A stretch of 7,995 nt of DNA from Bacteroidota bacterium (lineage in GTDB: Bacteria > Bacteroidota > Bacteroidia > Chitinophagales > UBA2359): the NCBI GenBank assembly GCA_020627525.1, contig JAHDGP010000208.1:1-7995 (forward strand), written 5' to 3'. A program made the position numbers and the translations under genes. The notes under the pieces are model-generated. The model was not told the origin of the DNA. It worked only from the letters and a program-made list of their open reading frames with translations, and ran no database searches. This document shows positions 1 through 6,692 of this stretch, piece by piece; position 1 is the stretch's first letter; the number at the start of each line of letters is the position of its first letter.

Positions 1-26
1 TATATTTCTATTTGCAGTATAATCAA

Positions 27-761
27 TTACCCCTCAAACTGCAAAGAAAAAGTAATCGTTCTGGACTTTAGCTTATCAATGACATCAGAGTAGATCAATT
101 TCTCTGTCGGTACGTGTACATTGTTCAGACCGTGTCCCACCTTGAACTCGGGGGAAAAAATGAACAATGGGAAATAAAACTCAAAGCCGAATCCAACTTC
201 CGCAGTAAAATCAAAACGAGCCAGCTTGACAATATCGTTCGCCTTTCGCTTTTTGGAGTTGGAAGCCATATCGAAATCAATTTTCCCGCCCGCCAATACA
301 TAAAACCTAAAGTTGTTGTAAAAACGATCCGATTTGTATTTAATCCCGATGGGCAAATCCAAATAGATCGCTTCAATAGGATCGGGTACAGGTGTTCCCG
401 CCACGGTAGATTTCTCGTAACGGAGAATTTTTTCCGCAAAAATCAAAGTAGGAATGATCCTGGCATCAATTCTCGGCGTTAATTTAAAATTAGAAACAAT
501 TCCCAAGTTGAAACCTGGCGTTGTGGGAGAATCCACCACCAAAATGGTATCATTGTTCAAAAATTGCTCAGATCGGGTTATTTGAAATCGAGTGGAATTG
601 AATCCAACCAAAATCCCGAAATACATTTTTTTATTATCGTGATTCATGAGGTTCATCTGAGCCTCAGTAGAAATAGAACTAAAAGAAGTAAGGAAAGCTA
701 TTAATAAGCCTATTTTACACCAATGTAGATGGATGAAATTCCGAATGAAAGTCTTGTGCAT
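27..761 (-). CDS. porT: PorT/SprT family T9SS outer-membrane beta-barrel protein
   Basis: This is probably PorT (SprT in gliding flavobacteria), a small outer-membrane barrel needed for the type IX secretion system, which exports proteins carrying a C-terminal sorting domain. The 244 residues match the usual family length of about 240. Residues 1-34 form a signal peptide: a basic start, a hydrophobic core around 17-30, and likely cleavage at TEA|Q. The mature part has PorT-like blocks: KKMYFGILVGFN (44-55), PGFNLGIVSNFKL, a YLDLPIGIKYKS strand, FYVLAGGKIDFDMAS, and the pair EVGFGFEFYFPLFIFSPEFK then GLNN near the C-terminus. Alternating polar and apolar strands fit a barrel. It lies directly downstream of ubiE, an arrangement I recall from other Bacteroidota. 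The start overlaps the end of ubiE by 52 bp. No in-frame ATG, GTG or TTG would keep the signal peptide with a shorter overlap, so this ATG is preferred. The assignment rests on recalled family sequence features, not a search. Confidence 0.9.
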   Translation of the reverse strand: MHKTFIRNFIHLHWCKIGLLIAFLTSFSSISTEAQMNLMNHDNKKMYFGILVGFNSTRFQITRSEQFLNNDTILVVDSPTTPGFNLGIVSNFKLTPRIDARIIPTLIFAEKILRYEKSTVAGTPVPDPIEAIYLDLPIGIKYKSDRFYNNFRFYVLAGGKIDFDMASNSKKRKANDIVKLARFDFTAEVGFGFEFYFPLFIFSPEFKVGHGLNNVHVPTEKLIYSDVIDKLKSRTITFSLQFEG

Positions 762-1447
762 TTGGTTGCTTTAAATCCAATTTTGTCTAGTATGTCGGTA
801 AAATCTTTTCCATCAGGAAAAACTTGCACCGACTCGGGAAGGTAATCATAAGCCCTCGTGTCCTTTGATACTAAACGTCCAAAAAATGGAAGTATGTTTT
901 TAAAATAAAAATTAAATAATTGCTTGATCGGGAAACTTTGAGGTCTCGAAAACTCTAAAACAGCCAATTTTCCATTTGGTTTCAATACTCGGCGAATCTC
1001 AGTTAATCCTTTTTCAAGGTTTTCAAAATTTCTTACTCCATAAGCAACGGTCACAGCGTCGAAAGTATTGTTTTCGAACTGAAGATTCTCAGAATCCCCC
1101 AACTGCAATTCAATTACATTATCGTATCCGTTTTTTTCGATTTTTTGTTGCCCAACAGCCAACATTTCTTTAGAAATATCTACGCCAATGATCTTTTCAG
1201 GATTCAATTTCAAAGAAGCTATGGCAAAATCTCCTGTTCCCGTTGCTACATCCAAGATTTTCTTCGGATGAATGTCTTGCAACATTTTAATCGTTTTTCT
1301 CCTCCACAATTTGTCAATTCCCATTGATAAAGAGTGATTTAAAAAGTCGTAAGTGGGTGCAATGTTGTCAAACATTTCAGCGACTTGTTCCTTCTTTGTT
1401 TCTTTCGAATTGTAAGGCGTTACTGTTTCTTTATTCAAAACTTTCAT
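710..1447 (-). CDS. ubiE: Demethylmenaquinone methyltransferase (UbiE/MenG)
   Basis: This cytoplasmic SAM-dependent C-methyltransferase converts demethylmenaquinone to menaquinone, the last step of menaquinone synthesis. In organisms that make ubiquinone it also acts on the ubiquinone precursor. The 245 residues are full length. Visible family marks are MFDNIAPTYDFLNHSLSMG (25-43), the SAM-binding motif I DVATGTGDFA (66-75), the acidic residue after strand 2 in GVDIS (D90), YGVRNF (136-141), and the RRVLKPNGKLAVLEFSRP block that includes one UbiE signature. Bacteroidota mostly use menaquinone, so the MenG role is the likelier one. The gene begins 35 bp after the cysC stop with no separate promoter or Shine-Dalgarno visible, and its last 52 bp also encode the start of porT. 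Co-transcription with both neighbours is inferred. Confidence 0.95.
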   Translation of the reverse strand: MKVLNKETVTPYNSKETKKEQVAEMFDNIAPTYDFLNHSLSMGIDKLWRRKTIKMLQDIHPKKILDVATGTGDFAIASLKLNPEKIIGVDISKEMLAVGQQKIEKNGYDNVIELQLGDSENLQFENNTFDAVTVAYGVRNFENLEKGLTEIRRVLKPNGKLAVLEFSRPQSFPIKQLFNFYFKNILPFFGRLVSKDTRAYDYLPESVQVFPDGKDFTDILDKIGFKATKCTRLSFGISSIYIGVK

Positions 1448-1482
1448 TTTTGATTATAAAACCATTAAAACGGCTAGACTGT

Positions 1483-2097
1483 TCATTTTTCTCCCTCAAA
1501 AGTTATCAAGGGCAACAAAGTTTCCAGTATAATATCAGCACTTTCTTCAACGCTCTTACCAACTGTAGGAACATCCAAATAGGGATCATTCGGAACGTCA
1601 AAAGGTGCGGAAATACCTGTAAAATTAGGAATTTCTCCTTTTCTTGCTTTGGCATAAAGCCCTTTCACATCCCGCTTTTCACATTCCTCCAAAGGCGTAT
1701 TGATGTAAACCATTAAGACATTTTCTTTACCAATAATGTCCAAAATTTGCTGTCTAATCTCATTGGTTGGAGAAACAAAAGAATTTATACAAACAATTCC
1801 ACAGTTCAAAAACAACTTAGAAACTTCTGAAATTCTACGAATATTTTCTTTTCTGTCATCTGCTGCAAAAGTCAAATTATTGCCAATTCCCGCTCTGATA
1901 TTGTCTCCATCAAGCAATTGGGTTACAAAACCATTATCGTGTAATTTGCGCTCTACCACCTTGGCAATAGTCGTTTTACCGCTCCCTGAAAGACCTGTCA
2001 TCCAAACAACTTTAGCTTTTTGCTGTAGCAATTCTTCTTTGTCTTTTCGCTGCAAAAGTTGGTCAAATACAGGAAATATATTATCTGGTGTACTCAT
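1483..2097 (-). CDS. cysC: Adenylylsulfate (APS) kinase
   Basis: APS kinase transfers a phosphate from ATP to adenosine 5'-phosphosulfate, making PAPS for sulfate assimilation or for sulfotransferases. The 204-residue protein is a stand-alone enzyme of normal length. It shows the Walker A loop GLSGSGKTT (35-43), LLDGDNIRAG (61-70) for APS and nucleotide contact, the DDRKENIRRISEV block (80-92), and FVSP with Ser109, which corresponds to the serine phosphorylated in the E. coli enzyme. It also has the CEKRDVKGLYAKARKG and IPNFTGI segments (139-161) of the lid region. The N-terminal stretch DNIFPVFDQLLQRKDKE resembles leaders on other Bacteroidota CysC proteins, as I recall. No ATP sulfurylase (cysD, cysN or sat) lies in the window, so the APS source must be encoded elsewhere. 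It is the first gene of the leftward cluster and is transcribed divergently from the PNGase F-like gene. Confidence 0.95.
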   Translation of the reverse strand: MSTPDNIFPVFDQLLQRKDKEELLQQKAKVVWMTGLSGSGKTTIAKVVERKLHDNGFVTQLLDGDNIRAGIGNNLTFAADDRKENIRRISEVSKLFLNCGIVCINSFVSPTNEIRQQILDIIGKENVLMVYINTPLEECEKRDVKGLYAKARKGEIPNFTGISAPFDVPNDPYLDVPTVGKSVEESADIILETLLPLITFEGEK

Positions 2098-2100
2098 AAT

Positions 2101-2135
2101 CGCACAAAGTTACTGTCTTTTGTTGTGTTTGTGCG
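2101..2135. promoter_or_regulatory. Inverted repeat in divergent promoter region, possible operator
   Basis: CGCACAAA (2101-2108) and TTTGTGCG (2128-2135) are perfect 8-bp inverted arms with a 19-nt spacer. The pair starts 3 bp upstream of the cysC ATG, in the region shared by two divergent genes. It overlaps the candidate cysC -7 element and lies beside a TTTG proposed for the rightward promoter. It could bind a dimeric regulator or form a hairpin in the 5' end of a leftward transcript. The repeat is seen directly; the function is inference. Confidence 0.35.
2105..2112 (-). promoter_or_regulatory. Possible -7 element of the cysC-ubiE-porT promoter
   Basis: Read on the minus strand this is TAACTTTG, an exact match to the Bacteroidota -7 consensus TAnnTTTG. 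No clear TTTG lies at the expected distance upstream. The element ends only 7 bases before the cysC ATG, so transcription from it would give an almost leaderless mRNA. These two points make it weak. Confidence 0.25.
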
Positions 2136-2152
2136 CTCATTTTTTATTTTTG
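2119..2152 (+). promoter_or_regulatory. Candidate promoter of the PNGase F-like gene
   Basis: TTTG at 2119-2122 and TATTTTTG at 2145-2152 match the two halves of the Bacteroidota promoter pattern (TTTG and TAnnTTTG). Their 22-bp spacing is at the long end of the range I recall. Transcription would start near 2159, leaving a leader of about 80 bases before the ATG at 2238. The region is T-rich, so chance matches are possible. Confidence 0.4.
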
Positions 2153-2237
2153 TTCAAGACTATTGAAAAATGACATTTTTATAGTTTCCTTTTATTTCGC
2201 ATTACTTATTATTAAAAAAATCTATAGCCCATTCAAA

Positions 2238-5200
2238 ATGAATAAATTTAAGCTGATTTTCTTATCAATTTTTGTCTCTGTATCCCTTTTTGCCCAGGAT
2301 ACCATCTCTGTAACAACTTTTACCTACGATTCGATAGCGAGAAGTGCTGTTTTTGAATTTCCTGATAGCAACCATTCTTATGAAAAAATATTGATGGAAT
2401 ATTCTATGCGCTGCCACGATTTGGCAGTAGGAAACGGCAGTGTCGGTTGTAGAGAGTGGGATTATCATTGTAATACCATATTGACAGACAGTTCTATGGT
2501 GGATTCAATCATCTCCTACAATCCATCATACAGCTTTGGAAGTTATGAGGGCGATATTTTAGAATACACCTCTGAACAAACTTACTCATTTCAAGAGATA
2601 CGACAGTTTGAAACGGCTGTCAACGGAATTGATAATGCTTCTATTGCAATAATCGGAAATGGTGCCTCACAAATTGACGATTTGTTGAATGCGGAAAATG
2701 ACTATTGCAAAGCGCAGTATTTGTTTTTGGCTGATGAGTTATTGGAAAATGATCTTGTTGCAGGAGCCATTCATGGTATGCAATTGAATCTTTTGGAGTT
2801 GGGCAGTAGCTTGAATTTTTTGAGCATTAAATTAAAAAACAGTAGCAAAACAGAATTGGATGTTTTGAATCCTGATTTGGATGGATTTCAAGAGGTCTAT
2901 TTTTTGAATACCAATTTTGAAAACATTGGGACCAATGATATTATTTTTTATGATGCTTTTGAATGGGATGGAGCTTCTAATATTTTAATAGAAATAAGTT
3001 ATACAAACAATGATGAAAATGAAGCTGCTAAAAATGTTGTTTCTGGCGATCTGAGGACGGAAAAATATGGCATTATAAGCAATGGTAAAAAGGAATATGC
3101 CGCACAATTTTCAGGAACACACAGTTTGCGATTTGAATCTGAAGATTTTTCTTCTATTGAAAATGAAATTTCGGTAGCCTGCTGGACATTTGGCGATCCT
3201 GACATTTTGCCTGTAAATACTTATTTATTTGAAGGAGTCGATGACAAAAACCAACGCCAAGCCAATGTGCATTTACCCTGGAGCGATGAGGTGGCTTATT
3301 GGGATTGTGGTAATGATGGAACGGGCTATGACAGAATTAACAAAGGTGTGCCTAATACTGTTTATAAAAATTCTTGGAACTTCTGGACATTTACAAAAAA
3401 TGCAGAAACTGGAGATATGCAAATATACCTGAACGGTGAATTGTGGCATTCTGGAACAGCAAAAAATAGAAAAATAGATTTGACCTCTTTTAATATAGGT
3501 TCTAATAAATCTGGTGGCAGTTTTTATTATGGAAAAGTAGATGATTTTAGTATTTGGAACAAAGCACTAAATGCCGATGAAGTAAAAGAGTTGATGAGTC
3601 AAAGTTTGGAAGATGTCAGTGCTTATGAAAATTTGGTGACTTACTTCCCTTTTAATGAAGGAGCAGGAAATGCAACACAAGACATTTCATCAAATGGAAA
3701 TTTAGAATTGTTTAGTGGAATTGCTTCTTGGTCAAAGATTTGGGGAAATGAAGTACACAAAAATTTTAAGAATACCAGCATTAGACCGAATATAGGATTT
3801 TTGCAAGGCGATTATACCATTGGCATAAACGAAATCTATGTATTGGATTCTGTTGCAAATGCACCACTTCAGGTAATTGCCTACGATGTTGAAGGCTCAC
3901 AACTTGTTGTTACAGATACAATGTATTTGTTTGAAGCTGGCACTTTTACCATAGAAAGCGAATCGTCTCATCCTGGATCGGTAACTTATGAGGCGGAAGG
4001 AACATTGGAAATAGAAGAGTTGACACATTACAGAAAAACACCTGCGCGCTTTGAAATATTATCCTTCATCACGCCATATGGAAACGGCTTAGACTTGGGA
4101 CCAGATGGTAAAAGATGGACATTCGATGTATCAGATTTTGGACCAATTTTAAAAGGCAAAAAACGTTTGTCAATAGAAGGAGTGGGGAACAATCAGGAGG
4201 AAATGGAAATCAAATTTCATTTTATCAAAGGCACTCCGCCACGCCATGTCTTATCTATTCAAAACATTTGGCCTGTAAGACCCGCTAACGGTGTTTGGTA
4301 TGGATTTGGCTACCCCTCAATCGCCGAAGATCGTTCTTTTGAACAACGGGCTGTAAAATTAAATCCAGACGGCAATCAATACAAAGTTAGAGCGGCAGTT
4401 ACAGGACACGGACAAAACGGTGAATTTATTGCTAGAACGCATTTTGTAAATGTAAATGGAGAGGACAAAGAATTTCAATGGAGCAGTTGGAAAGAATGTG
4501 GCGACAATCCTGTTTATCCACAAGGGGGAACTTGGATTTTTGACAGAGCAGGCTGGTGTCCAGGAATGGCAACCGATGTGAAAGAATTTGATATTACAGA
4601 ATATGTGGAATCGGATGAGATTTTAATTGATTATGGTATAAATGCCGTGGCAAATATGGACGCCGCAGACTATCGCCCCTCCGTTCAGTTGGTGACTTAC
4701 GGTGATCCAAACTTAGAATTAGATGCCGCAATTGTTGAAGTTAAAAGACCATCAAAAAGGGTGGAGTATGAGCGTATCAATCCTGCTTGTAATAATCCGT
4801 TGGTAACAGTGAAAAACAATGGAACCACTCCTTTGACAGAACTTGAAATAATTTATCAAGTGCCTGGCTCAGAGAAAACTACTTTTACTTGGACTGGCGA
4901 ACTGGACTTTTTAGAAGAGGAAGAAATAGCTTTGCCCATCGAAAACCCTCATTACTTTAATGGTTTGGCCGATGAGGACAATTATTTTTATGTAGGAATA
5001 ATTGCAGTAAATGGAACGCAAGATGAAAGCAAGCAAAACAATGTTTACCGTTCAGGCTTTGTGCCTTCAGATGTTTTTGATGGAGATATTGTTATAAATT
5101 TAAAAACCAACAATTGGGCGAATGAAAATAGTTACTCTGTAACCAATCACAACGGAGAATTGATTTTGGATAAAGACGATTTAGACGCTAATACAACTTA

Positions 5201-5879
5201 TAATGATGAGCTTGATTTGGAATCAGACGGATGTTACCGTTTTTATTTAGAGGATTCTGGCGATTCAGGTTTGTACTTCTGGTATTTTACAACAGCGGTA
5301 AGTGGACAAAATCAAGGTGGAGGATATGTCCGTTTTCAAAACTCTAGTGGTGCGAATTTGAAGTTCTTTGAGGCAGATTTCGGTTCTTACATCGACTATG
5401 ATTTTGCTATTTACAATAATGATGAAGATTCAATCTTCGTCGAACTGGACTCCCTATTTATTGAGTGTTTCAACATTACTGAAATCCAAGATACAACCGA
5501 TATGCCTGTAGATACCACTGATATGCCTGTAGATACGACTGATATGCCTGTGGACACGACTGATATGCCTGTAGATACGACTGATACACCGACTGACACA
5601 ACAGGAACTTCAATCAATGATTTGGGCTATAAACTGTTCCGTTCTTATCCAAATCCTACAGAAAGCACTTTATTTGTTGAATTACATGGTTATCATCAAA
5701 AAGAGATTTCTTTAGAATTGTACAATGCACTTGGGCAACAAATGCGAGCAGTTTTGCTAGAAGATTTATCCTTAAAACATACTTTGCAAATAGATATGAA
5801 TACACTTCCAAGTGGACTGTATTATCTAAAAATGTATGACGGTGAGAAAGTCCGAGTCAAGGAAATTATAAAGAAATAA
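2238..5879 (+). CDS. Secreted PNGase F-like peptide-N-glycosidase with inserted LamG-like module and T9SS sorting domain
   Basis: This is a predicted 1213-residue secreted amidase that cleaves N-linked glycans from asparagine. Order of parts: signal peptide (1-19, SLFA|Q); first part of the PNGase F N-terminal domain, ending in CREWD (71-75); an insertion of about 515 residues with a beta-sandwich-like module (about 155-258) and a LamG/concanavalin-like module (about 288-500, with KVDDFSIWNKAL near its end); resumption at FITPYG (610-615), then IKFHFIKGTP; the C-terminal PNGase F domain ending in DRAGWCPGMA (769-778); a CARDB/Ig-like region (about 818-950); another beta-rich domain (about 950-1065); DTTDMPV repeats (1085-1119); and a type A sorting domain (1129-1213) with YPNP, LYNALGQ and LPSGLYYLK. 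Aligned by eye to Elizabethkingia PNGase F from memory, Asp75, Glu647 and Glu729 match catalytic Asp60, Glu118 and Glu206. Cys59/Cys71 and Cys754/Cys774 match two of its three disulfides. I chose the ATG giving a clean signal peptide; a TTG 75 bp upstream would only add an unlikely leader. Activity is inferred. Confidence 0.85.
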   Translation: MNKFKLIFLSIFVSVSLFAQDTISVTTFTYDSIARSAVFEFPDSNHSYEKILMEYSMRCHDLAVGNGSVGCREWDYHCNTILTDSSMVDSIISYNPSYSFGSYEGDILEYTSEQTYSFQEIRQFETAVNGIDNASIAIIGNGASQIDDLLNAENDYCKAQYLFLADELLENDLVAGAIHGMQLNLLELGSSLNFLSIKLKNSSKTELDVLNPDLDGFQEVYFLNTNFENIGTNDIIFYDAFEWDGASNILIEISYTNNDENEAAKNVVSGDLRTEKYGIISNGKKEYAAQFSGTHSLRFESEDFSSIENEISVACWTFGDPDILPVNTYLFEGVDDKNQRQANVHLPWSDEVAYWDCGNDGTGYDRINKGVPNTVYKNSWNFWTFTKNAETGDMQIYLNGELWHSGTAKNRKIDLTSFNIGSNKSGGSFYYGKVDDFSIWNKALNADEVKELMSQSLEDVSAYENLVTYFPFNEGAGNATQDISSNGNLELFSGIASWSKIWGNEVHKNFKNTSIRPNIGFLQGDYTIGINEIYVLDSVANAPLQVIAYDVEGSQLVVTDTMYLFEAGTFTIESESSHPGSVTYEAEGTLEIEELTHYRKTPARFEILSFITPYGNGLDLGPDGKRWTFDVSDFGPILKGKKRLSIEGVGNNQEEMEIKFHFIKGTPPRHVLSIQNIWPVRPANGVWYGFGYPSIAEDRSFEQRAVKLNPDGNQYKVRAAVTGHGQNGEFIARTHFVNVNGEDKEFQWSSWKECGDNPVYPQGGTWIFDRAGWCPGMATDVKEFDITEYVESDEILIDYGINAVANMDAADYRPSVQLVTYGDPNLELDAAIVEVKRPSKRVEYERINPACNNPLVTVKNNGTTPLTELEIIYQVPGSEKTTFTWTGELDFLEEEEIALPIENPHYFNGLADEDNYFYVGIIAVNGTQDESKQNNVYRSGFVPSDVFDGDIVINLKTNNWANENSYSVTNHNGELILDKDDLDANTTYNDELDLESDGCYRFYLEDSGDSGLYFWYFTTAVSGQNQGGGYVRFQNSSGANLKFFEADFGSYIDYDFAIYNNDEDSIFVELDSLFIECFNITEIQDTTDMPVDTTDMPVDTTDMPVDTTDMPVDTTDTPTDTTGTSINDLGYKLFRSYPNPTESTLFVELHGYHQKEISLELYNALGQQMRAVLLEDLSLKHTLQIDMNTLPSGLYYLKMYDGEKVRVKEIIKK
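5490..5594 (+). repeat. Five tandem 21-bp units encoding a DTTDMPV linker
   Basis: Five 21-bp units start at 5490, 5511, 5532, 5553 and 5574. The first four encode DTTDMPV exactly; the fifth encodes DTTDTPT and is followed by a decayed partial unit, DTTGT (5595-5609). The units differ mainly at third codon positions (for example aca, acc or acg for Thr). The Thr/Asp/Pro-rich stretch links the last folded domain to the T9SS sorting domain and is probably a flexible spacer. Because the unit length is a multiple of three, gain or loss of copies would keep the reading frame. Confidence 0.9.
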
Positions 5880-5880
5880 A

Positions 5881-5982
5881 TAGATACCCTGTCATCCCAG
5901 AGTTTTTTGATCGTTAAAATAAATAGAATAGATACTCCGTCATTCTTGAATTTCTGAATGCGAAGCAGAAGAAATATCTATT
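5881..5982. repeat. Short direct and inverted repeats, possible small dispersed element
   Basis: TAGATACCCTGTCATCC (5881-5897) recurs as TAGATACTCCGTCATTC (5929-5945), with 14 of 17 bases equal. The second copy is part of a 56-bp unit bounded by perfect 8-bp inverted arms, AATAGATA (5927-5934) and TATCTATT (5975-5982). Inside lies a second dyad, CATTC (5941-5945) with GAATG (5956-5960), followed by GCGAAGC. The GTCATTC and GCGAAGCAGAAGAA wording resembles REP-like intergenic repeats common in Bacteroidota genomes, as I recall. The first copy lies immediately after the PNGase F-like stop codon. A T-run at 5904-5909 follows only a weak hairpin, so this is not a convincing terminator. Confidence 0.5.
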
Positions 5983-6000
5983 GGACTCGCACACGAGAAT

Positions 6001-6018
6001 CTCCTAATCATTTAGGAG
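6001..6018. repeat. Perfect 7-bp hairpin
   Basis: CTCCTAA (6001-6007) and TTAGGAG (6012-6018) are perfect inverted arms around a 4-base loop. A smaller hairpin, CTCG-CACA-CGAG (5986-5997), lies just upstream. No T-run follows directly, so a terminator role is doubtful. The hairpins may belong to the same intergenic element as the repeats on the left. Confidence 0.5.
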
Positions 6019-6088
6019 GAGCTATTTTGGGAACTCATCTAAATTAATTTATGTTTATTTAATATATTCTCATTAATACCCCAATACA

Positions 6089-6631
6089 ATGCTTAAAAAA
6101 GTAAAGAAGTTAATTTCGAATATTAAAATTCCAAAGAGAAAAAGTTATCCCAAAATCAATGTTATAGTTCCAGATGCTAACAAAACAAAGTATATGGAGA
6201 CGTTTTTTGGAGATATGGGAATGGATTTGTTAGAATTAGGAGCATTTGCATTAAACAAGAGAGAAAAGAAATCAACAGCAAAAGATAGGGTGCTGCACAT
6301 AGAATTTGTCGAAGATAAAATCAAAATTGTTTCTGGAAATGGTACGGAGGAACATCTGTATACTGATATAGAGGATATAAAAATTTGCAATTTCCCAAAC
6401 AAATATCTGAGGACTTATGAATACACAGTGCCCTCAGTTATTTCGTTTAATATAAACTCGGAACCACACAATTATTTCTTTGAATATGGAAGTCTTATTG
6501 TATGCAAATTTTTATATGAAAATAAAATTCCAATAAAAGAATTTTATAAGGATGAAAGAGTTTTTCTAGGTAAAAAGCAAAGTGCTGTGCAGATACAAAA
6601 ACTAAAAAAAGAGTATGGAATTGTTTGGTAA
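6089..6631 (+). CDS. Hypothetical protein, 180 residues
   Basis: I do not recognise this protein. It begins with a strongly basic segment (MLKKVKKLISNIKIPKRK, residues 1-18) that is not followed by a hydrophobic core, so it is probably not a signal peptide. No transmembrane segment is visible, which suggests a cytoplasmic protein. The middle (about 68-150) alternates short strands: VLHIEFVEDKIKIVSGNG, LYTDIEDIKI, then VISFNINSEPHNYFFEYGS. It is followed by a helix-like CKFLYENKIPIKEF. A strand, a turn and an xxDIxxI motif of this kind occur in bacterial PH-like domains, but the resemblance is loose. The C-terminus is basic (KKQSAVQIQKLKKEYG). AT-rich codon use fits its neighbours and the frame is open to a clear terminator, which supports a real gene. 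It appears to be monocistronic, with no Shine-Dalgarno sequence. Confidence 0.7.
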   Translation: MLKKVKKLISNIKIPKRKSYPKINVIVPDANKTKYMETFFGDMGMDLLELGAFALNKREKKSTAKDRVLHIEFVEDKIKIVSGNGTEEHLYTDIEDIKICNFPNKYLRTYEYTVPSVISFNINSEPHNYFFEYGSLIVCKFLYENKIPIKEFYKDERVFLGKKQSAVQIQKLKKEYGIVW

Positions 6632-6680
6632 GAAATTTAGTAAATCATCATTTTTGATTTACTAAATTTCTTTATTTTTT
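6630..6680 (+). terminator. Strong intrinsic terminator between convergent genes
   Basis: The arms AAGAAATTTAGTAAATCA (6630-6647) and its exact complement (6655-6672) form an 18-bp perfect stem with a 7-base loop. A T-rich run ends at 6680. The stem begins inside the stop codon of the 180-residue gene, so it clearly serves that gene. For the leftward lon transcript the stem is also present, but the nearest T-run on that strand (complement of 6604-6610) is about 20 bases beyond it, so two-way action is less certain. The stem is AT-rich, relying on length rather than GC content. Confidence 0.85.
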
Positions 6681-6692
6681 ATGTATTGAAAA

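Noticed and set aside
114..482. Plus-strand open frame of 122 codons opposite porT
   Set aside because: The opposite strand encodes a recognisable PorT with conserved blocks across this whole region; the plus-strand product has no family features.
1736..2173. Plus-strand open frame of 145 codons opposite cysC
   Set aside because: It is antisense to the conserved APS kinase motifs and has no recognisable features of its own.
2163..2237. TTG start extending the PNGase F-like protein by 25 residues
   Set aside because: The extension would put a second hydrophobic stretch before a complete, typical signal peptide that begins at the ATG at 2238. The segment is better explained as the 5' leader.
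5490..5594. CRISPR-like array
   Set aside because: The 21-bp units are directly adjacent without spacers and lie in frame within a coding region.
5411..5617. Minus-strand open frame with repeated GISVVST units
   Set aside because: It is the antisense reading of the DTTDMPV tandem repeat; the periodicity belongs to the coding strand.
5886..5909. Intrinsic terminator directly after the PNGase F-like gene
   Set aside because: A T-run at 5904-5909 is present, but the preceding sequence forms only a stem of about 3 bp.
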